A stretch of DNA of 64,000 bases. Origin: a virus. Shown piece by piece: positions 33,592-41,338 of the stretch. Numbering within the stretch: the first letter of the stretch is position 1; every line of letters starts with the position of its first letter. The stretch is from positions 124,001 through 188,000 of the IMG/VR virus record IMGVR_UViG_3300017917_003822; one strand, written 5' to 3'. The notes beneath the pieces are model-generated. The model was given only the letters and a program-made list of their open reading frames with translations. It searched no databases and was not told the origin of the DNA. Position numbers and translations under genes: made by a program.

Positions 33592-34017
33592 ATGACCACA
33601 TTTATTGTAATTTTAATTTTAGCTTCTCTTGCTATTGGAATTTACTTTTTCTTTAAGGAAGAACCTAAAAAGAGCCCAATCAAAAGTAATAATGGAAGTA
33701 CCTGGACCGGTTGGTCAGGATCTGGTTCTCCGGCTGGATCTGGTTCAACATCTGGTTCAGCTAAACCTCTCGGAAAAATTGAAACTCCAAAGGCACCTAA
33801 AGTAGAATCGGTAACCGAAGGGACCATTAAGGAAGAACCTAAACTAGAAACAACAGAGGTTGTTAGCGAGGAACCTAAATCAGAAATGATTGAGACTGTT
33901 AAAGAGGAGCCTAAAAAAAAGAAAACGTACAAGAAAAGAGATCCAAAAAAACCAGGTGCTAAGAGAGGTAGAAAACCTAAAAATAATAACGGAAACGATC
34001 AGCTTCTACTTAGCTAA
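33592..34017 (+). CDS. Membrane-anchored protein with basic AT-hook-like tail
   Basis: 141 residues. A membrane span (about 3-22, FIVILILASLAIGIYFFF) is followed by a Gly/Ser/Trp linker, then repeated acidic units (K-E-E-P-K) and a strongly basic end KKTYKKRDPKKPGAKRGRKPKN. The KRGRKP motif is like the AT-hook core that binds AT-rich minor grooves. It may tether DNA, such as the phage genome, to the membrane; this is inference. It is a single-gene unit with its own promoter and terminator. Confidence 0.6.
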   Translation: MTTFIVILILASLAIGIYFFFKEEPKKSPIKSNNGSTWTGWSGSGSPAGSGSTSGSAKPLGKIETPKAPKVESVTEGTIKEEPKLETTEVVSEEPKSEMIETVKEEPKKKKTYKKRDPKKPGAKRGRKPKNNNGNDQLLLS

Positions 34018-34040
34018 TTATAATATAAAAATCAATTCAA

Positions 34041-34074
34041 AAATCTTATTCACACAGGAATAAGATTTTTTTTT
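34041..34074 (+). terminator. Intrinsic terminator
   Basis: Stem AAATCTTATTC / GAATAAGATTT with six-base loop and T-run. Confidence 0.85.
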
Positions 34075-34081
34075 ATGCAAA

Positions 34082-34115
34082 TTTTTTTTTAATCCGGAAC
34101 AAGTCCATATATTTG
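34082..34115 (+). promoter_or_regulatory. Host-like promoter (poly-T, AATCC, 12 bp, TATATTTG)
   Basis: TATATTTG at 34108-34115 exactly 12 bp after AATCC. The apparent TTG start at 34113 of the next frame is part of this box and is rejected. Confidence 0.75.
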
Positions 34116-34136
34116 TGTAAAATAATAAATTCAAAA

Positions 34137-34613
34137 ATGAGACTAAGAAGAATTCGAAAAAAAATTAAAGTTTTTTTAGCAAGAACTTCAAGAATGTTCA
34201 CTCGGGGGGTTTATGGGAAAAGAATTCCCAAAAGTAAACAGGAAAGGGTGTTACTGAAAATAGTTAGAACCTTATTGAATACTCCGGACAGTAAAGTCTA
34301 CTGCTTGCCAGCCAGTTCAAGAATATACATACATCCGAAGGACAAGAAGTACATAATTGTATTCGATTATGATGGTATTAAAATAAGTAATCACAGATTC
34401 TTTTTTAACACTTCCATAAAATATAGAATCGGTGAGGAGATGGTTAATGCAGCAAAGGAGAGAATGGAGAGGGATTTAACAAAGCTTAATCAGGAAATAT
34501 CATATAATGAGGAAAACTTTTTAGACGAGGTTTATTCCAATTTCAAGAGAGCCAAGGAGAGATCAACCTCATCAACTATGGATCCTATTCATAAAATACT
34601 AACCGATATTTAA
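34137..34613 (+). CDS. Basic orphan protein
   Basis: 158 residues from ATG 34137. The start is very basic (MRLRRIRKKIKVFLARTSRMFTRGVYGKR); the middle contains a beta-like YIIVFDYDGIKISNHRFFF. Nucleic-acid or ribosome binding is possible from charge. Its stop is directly followed by the methylglyoxal synthase start. Driven by the host-like promoter, so it is probably an early gene. Confidence 0.6.
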   Translation: MRLRRIRKKIKVFLARTSRMFTRGVYGKRIPKSKQERVLLKIVRTLLNTPDSKVYCLPASSRIYIHPKDKKYIIVFDYDGIKISNHRFFFNTSIKYRIGEEMVNAAKERMERDLTKLNQEISYNEENFLDEVYSNFKRAKERSTSSTMDPIHKILTDI

Positions 34614-34988
34614 ATGAGAATAGCTGTAATTGCACACGATAACAAGAAGGCAGATATGGTTGCCTTTATTATGAAGAGGCTTGATTTCTTTTCTAAGGTT
34701 CAAATAGTTGCTACTGGAACAACCGGACAACACATAGAGCACGCAGGCTTGGATGTTGACTTAAAAAAATCTGGACCTAAGGGAGGTGACGCACAAATAG
34801 CCAGTGAGATAGTTGAAAATAAAATTCAGGGTGTTCTGTTCTTTATAGATCCTTTAACATCACATGCTCACGAGGTTGATGTACAGATGCTTCTTAGACT
34901 GTGTAATGTTTATAATATACCAATAGCTACTAATTATGCTACAGCTAAACTACTAGTAAAATCAATAAAAAATAACAGGGAAGAATAA
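34614..34988 (+). CDS. mgsA: Methylglyoxal synthase
   Basis: 124 residues, slightly shorter than the E. coli enzyme (152) because both ends are trimmed. The family residues are all seen: IAVIAHDNKKADM (His8, Asp9), VATGTTGQHI (phosphate-binding), SGPKGGDAQIA with Asp59 in the position of the catalytic base, and FFIDPLTSHAHEVDVQML with the second His and Asp. It turns dihydroxyacetone phosphate into methylglyoxal and phosphate. This gene is unusual in a phage; it could relieve phosphate limitation, alter host carbon flow, or poison competitors. It is followed with a 1-nt overlap by a metallophosphoesterase. Confidence 0.88.
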   Translation: MRIAVIAHDNKKADMVAFIMKRLDFFSKVQIVATGTTGQHIEHAGLDVDLKKSGPKGGDAQIASEIVENKIQGVLFFIDPLTSHAHEVDVQMLLRLCNVYNIPIATNYATAKLLVKSIKNNREE

Positions 34989-35683
34989 TGAGAATAGTAT
35001 TTATTTCAGATACACATACACAACACGCACACTCGGGATTAAATAAAATGCTGTCTGATATACTTGACGAAAACCCGGAATCTGTGTTGGTTCATTGTGG
35101 TGACATTTCTTCCAGAGGTAGAATACAAGAGGTTACTGATTTTCTGGATTGGTTTAATGGATTAGGATTTAAATATAAAATATTCATTGCGGGGAATCAT
35201 GATTTTCTTTTCGAGGATGATCCCGAGATGATAACGGATCTTTTGTCAACTAAATATAAAAATTTAATATATCTTAATGATAGTGGAGTAGAAATTGATG
35301 GAATTAAATTCTGGGGAAGCCCGGTCACTCCTAGATTTTTTAATTGGGCTTTTAATAGAGACTCCGATATTCAATACCACTGGTCAATGATTCCGTATGA
35401 CACCAATGTTCTAATTACACATGGACCTCCGTATGGCATTTTAGATTTTACACAGAGAGACAGAAAACCTGTGGGTTGTCATTATCTTAGGAGAAGACTC
35501 TTTGATTTGAAGGATTTGAAGATTCATGCGTTTGGACATATTCATGAGGCTTTTGGTAGTCAGGTGGGAGATACTGAGGATGATTTTTCCGAAGAATCTC
35601 TTAATAATATACATTTTGTTAATGCTAGCTATCTTAATTTAGATTATAGACCGGTGAATAGACCGATCTGTATCGATATATGA
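34988..35683 (+). CDS. Calcineurin-like metallophosphoesterase
   Basis: 231 residues. The five metal motifs are seen in order: ISDTHTQH (D-x-H), LVHCGDISSRG (G-D), FIAGNHDFLF (G-N-H-D), VLITHGPPYG (H) and HAFGHIHEAFG (G-H-x-H). Such proteins hydrolyse phosphomonoesters, phosphodiesters or nucleotides; the substrate is not shown. It overlaps the methylglyoxal synthase stop by 1 nt and shares its transcript, so a link with phosphate release is possible. Similar proteins are common in large phages. Confidence 0.85.
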   Translation: MRIVFISDTHTQHAHSGLNKMLSDILDENPESVLVHCGDISSRGRIQEVTDFLDWFNGLGFKYKIFIAGNHDFLFEDDPEMITDLLSTKYKNLIYLNDSGVEIDGIKFWGSPVTPRFFNWAFNRDSDIQYHWSMIPYDTNVLITHGPPYGILDFTQRDRKPVGCHYLRRRLFDLKDLKIHAFGHIHEAFGSQVGDTEDDFSEESLNNIHFVNASYLNLDYRPVNRPICIDI

Positions 35684-35746
35684 TAATTTTTTAATTTGTA
35701 AAGTGAAATAATTCCATAAAAAACAGTAAAACATATAAACCAAACA

Positions 35747-36541
35747 ATGAAAACATTTTACAAACCTTCGGAGGCAATCAAATGGACAAAAGAGCGTCTC
35801 TATAATCATGGTTATGTTGTTAAAACTGAAAAGTGGCAAGGTATAGAATCACCCGATGATATGTGGGAAACCATGAACCACTCATTTCAGTTCTTTATTC
35901 CTCATACAATAGAAGAACTAGTGGATGAGGTTAAACCTAATCTTCCATGGGCAGACGATCATTTCGAGGAGAGAGTTGGTAGACTCCCAGTAAATCCTCC
36001 ACCTTCACACACCTACTGGCCATTCGCTAGAAAGAACAACGAGCAATTTGGGGGTAATACAAAATTCTCTCACACATACCCAGAGAGAATCTGGCCAAAA
36101 AGAGCCCCAATAGATAACGAAACGGGAAAGGTCGCAAAGAAACCTCTGAAAGGAATCCGGTACGAATATGGAGATTTTGGAGATGTTGTTGATCTAATGG
36201 AGAAAGAACCATTTACCAGACAGGCATTTTTACCTATATGGTTTCCCGAAGATACTGGAACAGTACACGGTGAGAGAGTACCTTGCACTATTGGATATCA
36301 CTTTATGAGAAGAGGCGAGAATCTTCATATGGTTTATTATATTAGATCTTGCGACTATGTTAGGCATTTTAGAGATGATGTTTATATGGCATGCAAGAAG
36401 CTTATGTGGATGTTGGATATTCTTAAAAAAAGAGATTCTAAAAACTGGGCAAAGGTTAAACCTGGTTATTTTGCTATGCACATTACGTCATTGCACTGCT
36501 TCAATAGCGAAAAAGGTATTTTAAAACAATCAAAAGTATAA
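35747..36541 (+). CDS. Divergent thymidylate-synthase-fold enzyme
   Basis: 264 residues. The C-terminal half has VPCTIGYHFMRRGENLHMVYYIRSCDYVRHFRDDVYMA, which matches the thymidylate synthase plan: catalytic Cys at 180 in P-C-x-x-G-Y-H-F (compare P-C-H-Y-G-F in the enzyme at 53099), and R-S-x-D followed by an F-x-x-D/N segment. The N-terminal half (to about 150) is unlike ordinary thymidylate synthases. Related phage enzymes include dUMP or dCMP hydroxymethylases that make modified bases, so this could be a nucleotide hydroxymethylase. The true thymidylate synthase is separate, which supports a different substrate. Confidence 0.6.
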   Translation: MKTFYKPSEAIKWTKERLYNHGYVVKTEKWQGIESPDDMWETMNHSFQFFIPHTIEELVDEVKPNLPWADDHFEERVGRLPVNPPPSHTYWPFARKNNEQFGGNTKFSHTYPERIWPKRAPIDNETGKVAKKPLKGIRYEYGDFGDVVDLMEKEPFTRQAFLPIWFPEDTGTVHGERVPCTIGYHFMRRGENLHMVYYIRSCDYVRHFRDDVYMACKKLMWMLDILKKRDSKNWAKVKPGYFAMHITSLHCFNSEKGILKQSKV

Positions 36542-36542
36542 T

Positions 36543-36725
36543 ATGGAACAGAATCTTTTAGACTTGGTAATAAAAGTAGTCAAAATAACTCCCAATGATT
36601 CAGAATTGGGGAGCAGAATAAGAAGAATTATGATGATCACAGATAACGGCGAGAAAGAAGTTGCTGCTGAGGAGATTTTAGAAAATCTTAATATCAATAT
36701 TAACGGGAATCAAAATGGCAAATGA
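36543..36725 (+). CDS. Small orphan protein
   Basis: 60 residues, helical, with an Asn-rich end. It starts 1 nt after the TS-like gene and overlaps the following gene by 11 nt. No recognisable motif. Confidence 0.5.
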   Translation: MEQNLLDLVIKVVKITPNDSELGSRIRRIMMITDNGEKEVAAEEILENLNININGNQNGK

Positions 36726-37002
36726 ATTTAAAATATCTACCGAGTTTAAGAGCATCAATGAACCATCGGATAGTCTAAAGACACACTACTCCAACTTATA
36801 TAAAAGAAACCAGGATAAGTTTATTAGGAGATCTAAGTTGGAGATTTCTCATCTGGGTGAGGAGTTCGAATACGAAGGTAAGACTTTAAAGTTAATAGGG
36901 TCAATTGACTCCAATTTGATGATTGTTGTAGATGTTAATGAAAATAAATATTATAGAATTCATTCCGATATCGTTACTGACGGAATATTAAATAAGAGTT
37001 AA
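36715..37002 (+). CDS. Orphan protein with possible tag
   Basis: 95 residues. The N-terminus MANEFKISTEFKSINE ends in I-N-E and may be a looser member of the tagged group. The second half is strand-rich (FEYEGKTLKLIGSIDSNLMIVVDVNENKYYRIH), resembling a small beta-barrel. Overlaps the previous gene by 11 nt. Function unknown. Confidence 0.55.
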   Translation: MANEFKISTEFKSINEPSDSLKTHYSNLYKRNQDKFIRRSKLEISHLGEEFEYEGKTLKLIGSIDSNLMIVVDVNENKYYRIHSDIVTDGILNKS

Positions 37003-37004
37003 TT

Positions 37005-37229
37005 TTGCTAGAATTTTATATAAAATCAACGGATCCAAGATCACATATTCAACTATGCGAGCTGATCTCTTTAACTGGGATGGAAATCCTGAGTGATTCA
37101 TTCGGTGATCCCCCATATGAGGATTATTATGGGATGTTTCATGTCAAAGGGTCGGAGGAAGACTTTGAGCTCATCTCAGAGTTTCCTGATCTCATAATAG
37201 GAATACCATCAGATAAAATAGTCCGATAA
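37005..37229 (+). CDS. Small orphan protein with TTG start
   Basis: 74 residues using the TTG at 37005, 2 nt after the previous stop. The sequence alternates short strands and helices (LEFYIKSTDPRSHIQLCELISL, DFELISEFPDLIIGIP), suggesting a compact ferredoxin-like fold. Function unknown. Confidence 0.5.
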   Translation: MLEFYIKSTDPRSHIQLCELISLTGMEILSDSFGDPPYEDYYGMFHVKGSEEDFELISEFPDLIIGIPSDKIVR

Positions 37230-37248
37230 TAATATTTGAACTTTTTTT

Positions 37249-37270
37249 AATCCCCTTTAGGGGATTTATT
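37249..37270 (+). terminator. Weak terminator-like hairpin
   Basis: Stem AATCCCC / GGGGATT with loop TTTA, but only TTATT follows, so termination may be partial. Confidence 0.5.
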
Positions 37271-37281
37271 GTGATATATAG
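37271..37281 (+). promoter_or_regulatory. Putative late promoter (GTGATATATAG)
   Basis: Box right after the hairpin and 52 nt before the gene at 37333. Confidence 0.45.
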
Positions 37282-37332
37282 TCTCGTAAAGATCTTTTGG
37301 GAATCGGGCAATAAATCCAAAAGAAATAGGAA

Positions 37333-37716
37333 ATGCAAGAAAAAGACGTAACGCAGACTTTATTAATGAAACAAATACTAGACGAACTGTCTAGACTTAA
37401 ATCCAATATGCCGAATGGCGAGATAAAACACTTGCAGGATGGCATAGAGGGGCTTAGACAGGATCAGAAATCACTTAAGGACGACATTTCGGACATCAAG
37501 AAGAAGTTGTTAGATCCGGATGACGGTGTTATCGTTAAAGTTAATGAGAACACTAAATTCAGAATACAGGAGGAGGACAGATATGAGGACTACCTTCAGT
37601 TTAATAGTGATGTAAAGGAACTTAAGTCATGGCAAAGTGGCGTGAATAAAGCGTTATGGATACTGTTTGCTGCTATAATAGGTATTGGCCTCAAGGTAAT
37701 ATTCGGAGTCGGTTAA
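37333..37716 (+). CDS. Coiled-coil protein with C-terminal membrane anchor
   Basis: 127 residues. A coiled-coil (about 30-60, GEIKHLQDGIEGLRQDQKSLKDDISDIKKKL) is followed by a charged linker and a C-terminal membrane span (about 106-126, ALWILFAAIIGIGLKVIFGV). The plan resembles XhlA-type phage lysis proteins and other tail-anchored phage proteins. A holin or lysis-accessory role is possible, with the amidase and transglycosylase elsewhere in the window. A late-type promoter lies upstream, which suits such a role. Confidence 0.6.
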   Translation: MQEKDVTQTLLMKQILDELSRLKSNMPNGEIKHLQDGIEGLRQDQKSLKDDISDIKKKLLDPDDGVIVKVNENTKFRIQEEDRYEDYLQFNSDVKELKSWQSGVNKALWILFAAIIGIGLKVIFGVG

Positions 37717-37740
37717 ACCCCATTAAAAACAAAATAAACC

Positions 37741-38028
37741 ATGGAATCGGGATCATTTAAGGAGTTCATGGATCTAAGGAACCAAAATAACCAATATCTA
37801 GGTGATTTAATCTACAAAAAAGTCAGACATGCTATTTTGTATAACCTAGATTCAGCTGTTTTATTCACCATGTTTCCAACGGAAACTGAAACATCCGCTC
37901 AGGGTGTTGTGTTCACCCTCAATAAGGATCAATTCCCCCAATTTTTAGACGGTTATCTGAAGAGGTGTGAAAACGAGGAGATGTACGAGATCTGTTCGGA
38001 GATTCTAGATCTTAGAGAGCTCTGTTAA
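37741..38028 (+). CDS. Small orphan of the YEICK paralogue family
   Basis: 95 residues. The C-terminal FLDGYLKRCENEEMYEICSEILDLREL resembles FIKRTLSYWEKFEKYEICKEVLDL of the protein at 20985 and the two genes that follow. It is first in a run of three such genes, suggesting tandem duplication. Function unknown. Confidence 0.55.
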   Translation: MESGSFKEFMDLRNQNNQYLGDLIYKKVRHAILYNLDSAVLFTMFPTETETSAQGVVFTLNKDQFPQFLDGYLKRCENEEMYEICSEILDLRELC

Positions 38029-38042
38029 TTTAATCAAAGATA

Positions 38043-38255
38043 ATGCGGATGAGACAAGATGAGAGAAGATTTTACGAACAAGCTCTTGCTGATTATTCCA
38101 ACATAATCAGAAGCGGTGGAAACTCATTAGACCAGATAGAGGAATGCATAAGTGTGCTGGAAAGATTTGAGGATTATGAAAAATGTAAGGACCTACTCGA
38201 AATTTTAAGAGCATACAGATCTAAAAACAACAAGGAAGAAGATAACTTAAAATAA
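38043..38255 (+). CDS. Small orphan of the YEICK paralogue family
   Basis: 70 residues, reduced to the shared core: ISVLERFEDYEKCKDLLEILRAY. All-helical and charged. Its last base is the first of the next gene, so they are coupled. Function unknown. Confidence 0.55.
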   Translation: MRMRQDERRFYEQALADYSNIIRSGGNSLDQIEECISVLERFEDYEKCKDLLEILRAYRSKNNKEEDNLK

Positions 38256-38518
38256 TGGAAAGGAAACTCAATAGATTAATTTTCGAAAATGCTATCATCA
38301 GTATGGAAAAATATGGGAGAGAAAGTATGATGTCACCCAGAGTTTTTAATAAAAGGAATGATATTAAAAAATCACTTTTGGCCTACTATGAATCCACTGA
38401 GGAATTTGAAAAATGTAAATTTATCAAAGAGTTCTTCGAAGATTTGGATAGGGTTGCTGACGAGTTAAAAACTAGAGATTTTATAGGAGCAACTGGAGAA
38501 TTTGAAAGAATATCTTAA
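38255..38518 (+). CDS. Small orphan of the YEICK paralogue family
   Basis: 87 residues with the shared core LLAYYESTEEFEKCKFIKEFFEDL, the Cys retained. Third of a tandem run. A terminator hairpin follows at 38549. Function unknown. Confidence 0.55.
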   Translation: MERKLNRLIFENAIISMEKYGRESMMSPRVFNKRNDIKKSLLAYYESTEEFEKCKFIKEFFEDLDRVADELKTRDFIGATGEFERIS

Positions 38519-38548
38519 ATTCTGGAGATTGTATGGTATTAATATACG

Positions 38549-38582
38549 AGGTTTCGGAAATATTTCTGAAACCTTTGTTTTG
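38549..38582 (+). terminator. Intrinsic terminator
   Basis: Stem GGTTTCGGAAA / TTTCTGAAACC followed by TTTGTTTTG. Ends the paralogue operon. Confidence 0.7.
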
Positions 38583-38624
38583 TTGATAGATATAAAAAAA
38601 GATTATAACCTTAAACAACATTAA

Positions 38625-40199
38625 ATGAAGTTTGAAGACTTAACTCCAGAGAACATCTATGAGATTTCAGCAATATACTGGAATCGGGATTTGAGCTGGG
38701 ATGAGAGAATGGAAAGCCTAAGAAAATACTTAGGAAAATCCGAAAGAACAATACAAAGCTGGATATCCAAGCTTGGGATAACGGAAAAGGCTTTACAGGA
38801 ATCCCCACAACTAATAAAAGCCAGAGAGAAAAAATTCGACAAAAAGAAGAAAAGATTTATAATTACCTGGGCTCAGAATGATACACCAATTCATGAAGCC
38901 TTTGTGTCTAACATGGAGGCATATGCCAATTTTCTAGACGCTGATATACACGTAATCGCGGGAAGATATAAAAATCCAACCTCGGTTTTTGCTGATGCTG
39001 AGTATGACACTTGGTCCCCACGAATAGAAAAATATCTGGATGCCAATAGGCATGAGGTACATAAACACATGTGGATCATGTCTGATATAAAGATCCAGCC
39101 CACTGCTGTCGATCCTATGACTGGTCTTCAGGGTATGAGCGGAATCAATTCATGTGTATTCGGTTCACCCAAGGTTCACATGGAAACCATCCCGGTTTTG
39201 GATGGGAATATGCCTAAATTGATGATGACGACTGGATCATGCACGGTTAAAAATTATACTGATTCCAAGTCTGGTAAAAAGGGTGAATTTCACCACTCGC
39301 TTGGATTTGTTATTATAGAAATTAAGGATAAGTCAACATTCTTTGCAAGACAAGTTACCGCAACGGATGATGGAGATTTCCATGATTTGTATTATAAAAC
39401 ATCATACAATCCAGATTCGGGAGAAAGCGAAGTAACTAAGATTGATTCGGTTGCAGCTGCTGTTTTAGGCGATCTTCACTATGGTCAGCATGACGAGAGG
39501 GTGATCTCTAAAACCCTCGATATGTTTAAGATAATAAAACCGGATAATGTTGTTTTACATGACGTATTTGACGGTCTTTCAATAAATCATCATGAATCCA
39601 AAGATCCGTTTATTCAATTCCAGAGAGAGATGGACGGAACAAATTCACTCAGAAGAGAAATTAATGATATGCTTGATGGTCTGGGATCTTTTGTTGATTA
39701 TAACGTTACTATAGTTAGAAGTAATCATGACGATTTCTTGGATAGATGGTTAAAAGGAACGGATTGGAGAAAAGCGTCGACACTAAAAAATTCCATAGAA
39801 TATATGGAGTACAGTGCTCTTCTTTTAAAAGGTGAAGCCCCTAAAGGTGTCATACCATATTTAATCAATCAAAAATACCCGGCATTTAAAACTCTTGGAA
39901 GAAGTGACAGTTTTGTCGTAAATGGATGGGAACTTGGTCAGCATGGTGATATAGGATCCAATGGTAGCAGAGGTTCTCTTCTGCAATTTAGAAAACTAAA
40001 CACCAAAATAATCGTTGGTCATTATCACTGTCCAGGGAGAAAGGACGGAGCTTTAGCTGTTGGTACATCAACAAAATTAAGAGTCAATTATAATTTAGGA
40101 CCTAGCGGATGGTTACAATCACATGTTATCATTCATCATGACGGTAAGGCCCAACACATTAACTTTATTAAAGGAGAGTATACAACTCTAATCCCCTAA
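38625..40199 (+). CDS. HTH plus metallophosphoesterase-like protein (T5 A1-like)
   Basis: 524 residues. Residues about 15-50 (WNRDLSWDERMESLRKYLGKSERTIQSWISKLG) fit a helix-turn-helix. The C-terminal half has phosphoesterase motifs: VLGDLHYGQHDERV (D-x-H), LHDVFDGLSINHHE, VRSNHDDFLDRW (N-H-D), WELGQHGDIG and IVGHYHCPGR (G-H-x-H). The layout resembles large phage proteins related to T5 A1, which is needed for early host DNA breakdown and transfer; resemblance is by motif order only. A nuclease or phosphodiesterase acting on DNA is likely. Confidence 0.6.
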   Translation: MKFEDLTPENIYEISAIYWNRDLSWDERMESLRKYLGKSERTIQSWISKLGITEKALQESPQLIKAREKKFDKKKKRFIITWAQNDTPIHEAFVSNMEAYANFLDADIHVIAGRYKNPTSVFADAEYDTWSPRIEKYLDANRHEVHKHMWIMSDIKIQPTAVDPMTGLQGMSGINSCVFGSPKVHMETIPVLDGNMPKLMMTTGSCTVKNYTDSKSGKKGEFHHSLGFVIIEIKDKSTFFARQVTATDDGDFHDLYYKTSYNPDSGESEVTKIDSVAAAVLGDLHYGQHDERVISKTLDMFKIIKPDNVVLHDVFDGLSINHHESKDPFIQFQREMDGTNSLRREINDMLDGLGSFVDYNVTIVRSNHDDFLDRWLKGTDWRKASTLKNSIEYMEYSALLLKGEAPKGVIPYLINQKYPAFKTLGRSDSFVVNGWELGQHGDIGSNGSRGSLLQFRKLNTKIIVGHYHCPGRKDGALAVGTSTKLRVNYNLGPSGWLQSHVIIHHDGKAQHINFIKGEYTTLIP

Positions 40200-40204
40200 T
40201 CAAT

Positions 40205-40771
40205 ATGAAATATAATCTTATAGCCGGAGTGGACGAAGTTGGCAGAGGATGTCTCTCTGGGCCGGTTGTTGCAGCAGCTGTTATCTTGCCCGAGGGTTTC
40301 AGTGATCCCCGAATTAAGGACAGCAAATTGATAAAAAGTCCTAAAAAAAGGGAAGAGATAGCCAGGGTTATTAAGGAGAATGCTATTTCTTGGGGAATTG
40401 GTGCTAGTTCACCGCAGGAAATTGACCAGATGAATATTCTACAAGCGACATATTTAGCTATGAGAAGAGCCATCGATTCATGTTCAAAAACACCAGATTT
40501 CTTGTATGTGGATGGCGATAAATTCATAGGACATAACGGAATTCCCTATGAATGTGTAATTAAAGGTGACTCTAAAATATTGCAAATTTCTGCTGCTTCG
40601 ATACTTGCTAAAGTTCACCGCGATCAACTGATGCAAACTTTAGATTCCGAATATCCCAAATATTTGTGGTCAAGAAACGTTGGATATGGAACTGCGGACC
40701 ACATCAAGGCTATTAGAGAGATAGGAATAACTAAACACCACAGAAAAACATTTTGTCAAAATTTTATATAA
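40205..40771 (+). CDS. rnhB: Ribonuclease HII
   Basis: 188 residues, normal length. The family signature AGVDEVGRGCLSGPVVAAAVIL gives the first acidic pair, DSKLIKSPKKREEIA the following conserved DSK motif, VDGDKF the third Asp, and AASILAKVHRD the fourth. It cuts RNA at RNA-DNA junctions, removing primers and misincorporated ribonucleotides. In T4 a different enzyme (Rnh) does this, so the phage has a host-like version. It starts 5 nt after the metallophosphoesterase-like gene. Confidence 0.95.
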   Translation: MKYNLIAGVDEVGRGCLSGPVVAAAVILPEGFSDPRIKDSKLIKSPKKREEIARVIKENAISWGIGASSPQEIDQMNILQATYLAMRRAIDSCSKTPDFLYVDGDKFIGHNGIPYECVIKGDSKILQISAASILAKVHRDQLMQTLDSEYPKYLWSRNVGYGTADHIKAIREIGITKHHRKTFCQNFI

Positions 40772-40772
40772 T

Positions 40773-41090
40773 ATGCAAGAAGAAAAAGATTTCCCGTTAG
40801 AAGGACAGATCCCAGACGAGGCTACAGAGATGAAGATTTTGGGCATAGAAGAATTTAAACAGGCTGAATGGGTTTTTCAGTTTGATGACGATGAACCTGT
40901 TATCATAGCTTGGAGCAACGATGAATCCGAAGCTGGCGAACTTTCTTTCGTATTGAAAGCAAATTCTGGAACCAATATTGTTTTCCAATCACCCGATGGT
41001 AAAAAAACACTCAGATTATTCCCTAGAGAGATGAGCGAAGAAACCAGAAAAAAAAGAGAACAAAGATATAGAGGAAATGACACAGTCTAA
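40773..41090 (+). CDS. Orphan protein
   Basis: 105 residues, acidic N-terminal part and basic end (REMSEETRKKREQRYRG). It starts 1 nt after rnhB and overlaps the next gene by 14 nt. The middle is strand-rich (WVFQFDDDEPVIIAWSND, ELSFVLKANSGTNIVFQS). Function unknown. Confidence 0.55.
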   Translation: MQEEKDFPLEGQIPDEATEMKILGIEEFKQAEWVFQFDDDEPVIIAWSNDESEAGELSFVLKANSGTNIVFQSPDGKKTLRLFPREMSEETRKKREQRYRGNDTV

Positions 41091-41337
41091 AGATAAACCT
41101 AATAAACCGACAACCTTACAAAGCCTGATAAATTCAGTTAAGTATATGGATATGAACGGAATCGAGCTTACCCATAAGGGGTTGCTTACTATGTTGGAGA
41201 ATTCAATCGACGATGAAATGGAAATGATTGGGGAAGCATGGTATAATGGGTATATTTCAGGATCTAGAAAAGGTGATAACGTGTCTGAATCTGAAGTTTC
41301 TGGTTCTGATTATTATCACGAGAGATATATGGGTTAA
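41077..41337 (+). CDS. Small orphan protein
   Basis: 86 residues, overlapping the preceding gene by 14 nt. The centre (TLQSLINSVKYMDMNGIELTHKGLLTMLENSIDDEMEMIGEAWYNGY) resembles the small helical phage proteins that include a G-Y-x-x-G end. Function unknown. Confidence 0.5.
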   Translation: MTQSKDKPNKPTTLQSLINSVKYMDMNGIELTHKGLLTMLENSIDDEMEMIGEAWYNGYISGSRKGDNVSESEVSGSDYYHERYMG

Positions 41338-41338
41338 T

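Noticed and set aside
34113-34136. TTG start for the basic orphan
   Set aside because: The TTG is the end of TATATTTG, the -7 promoter element; the ATG at 34137 is preferred.
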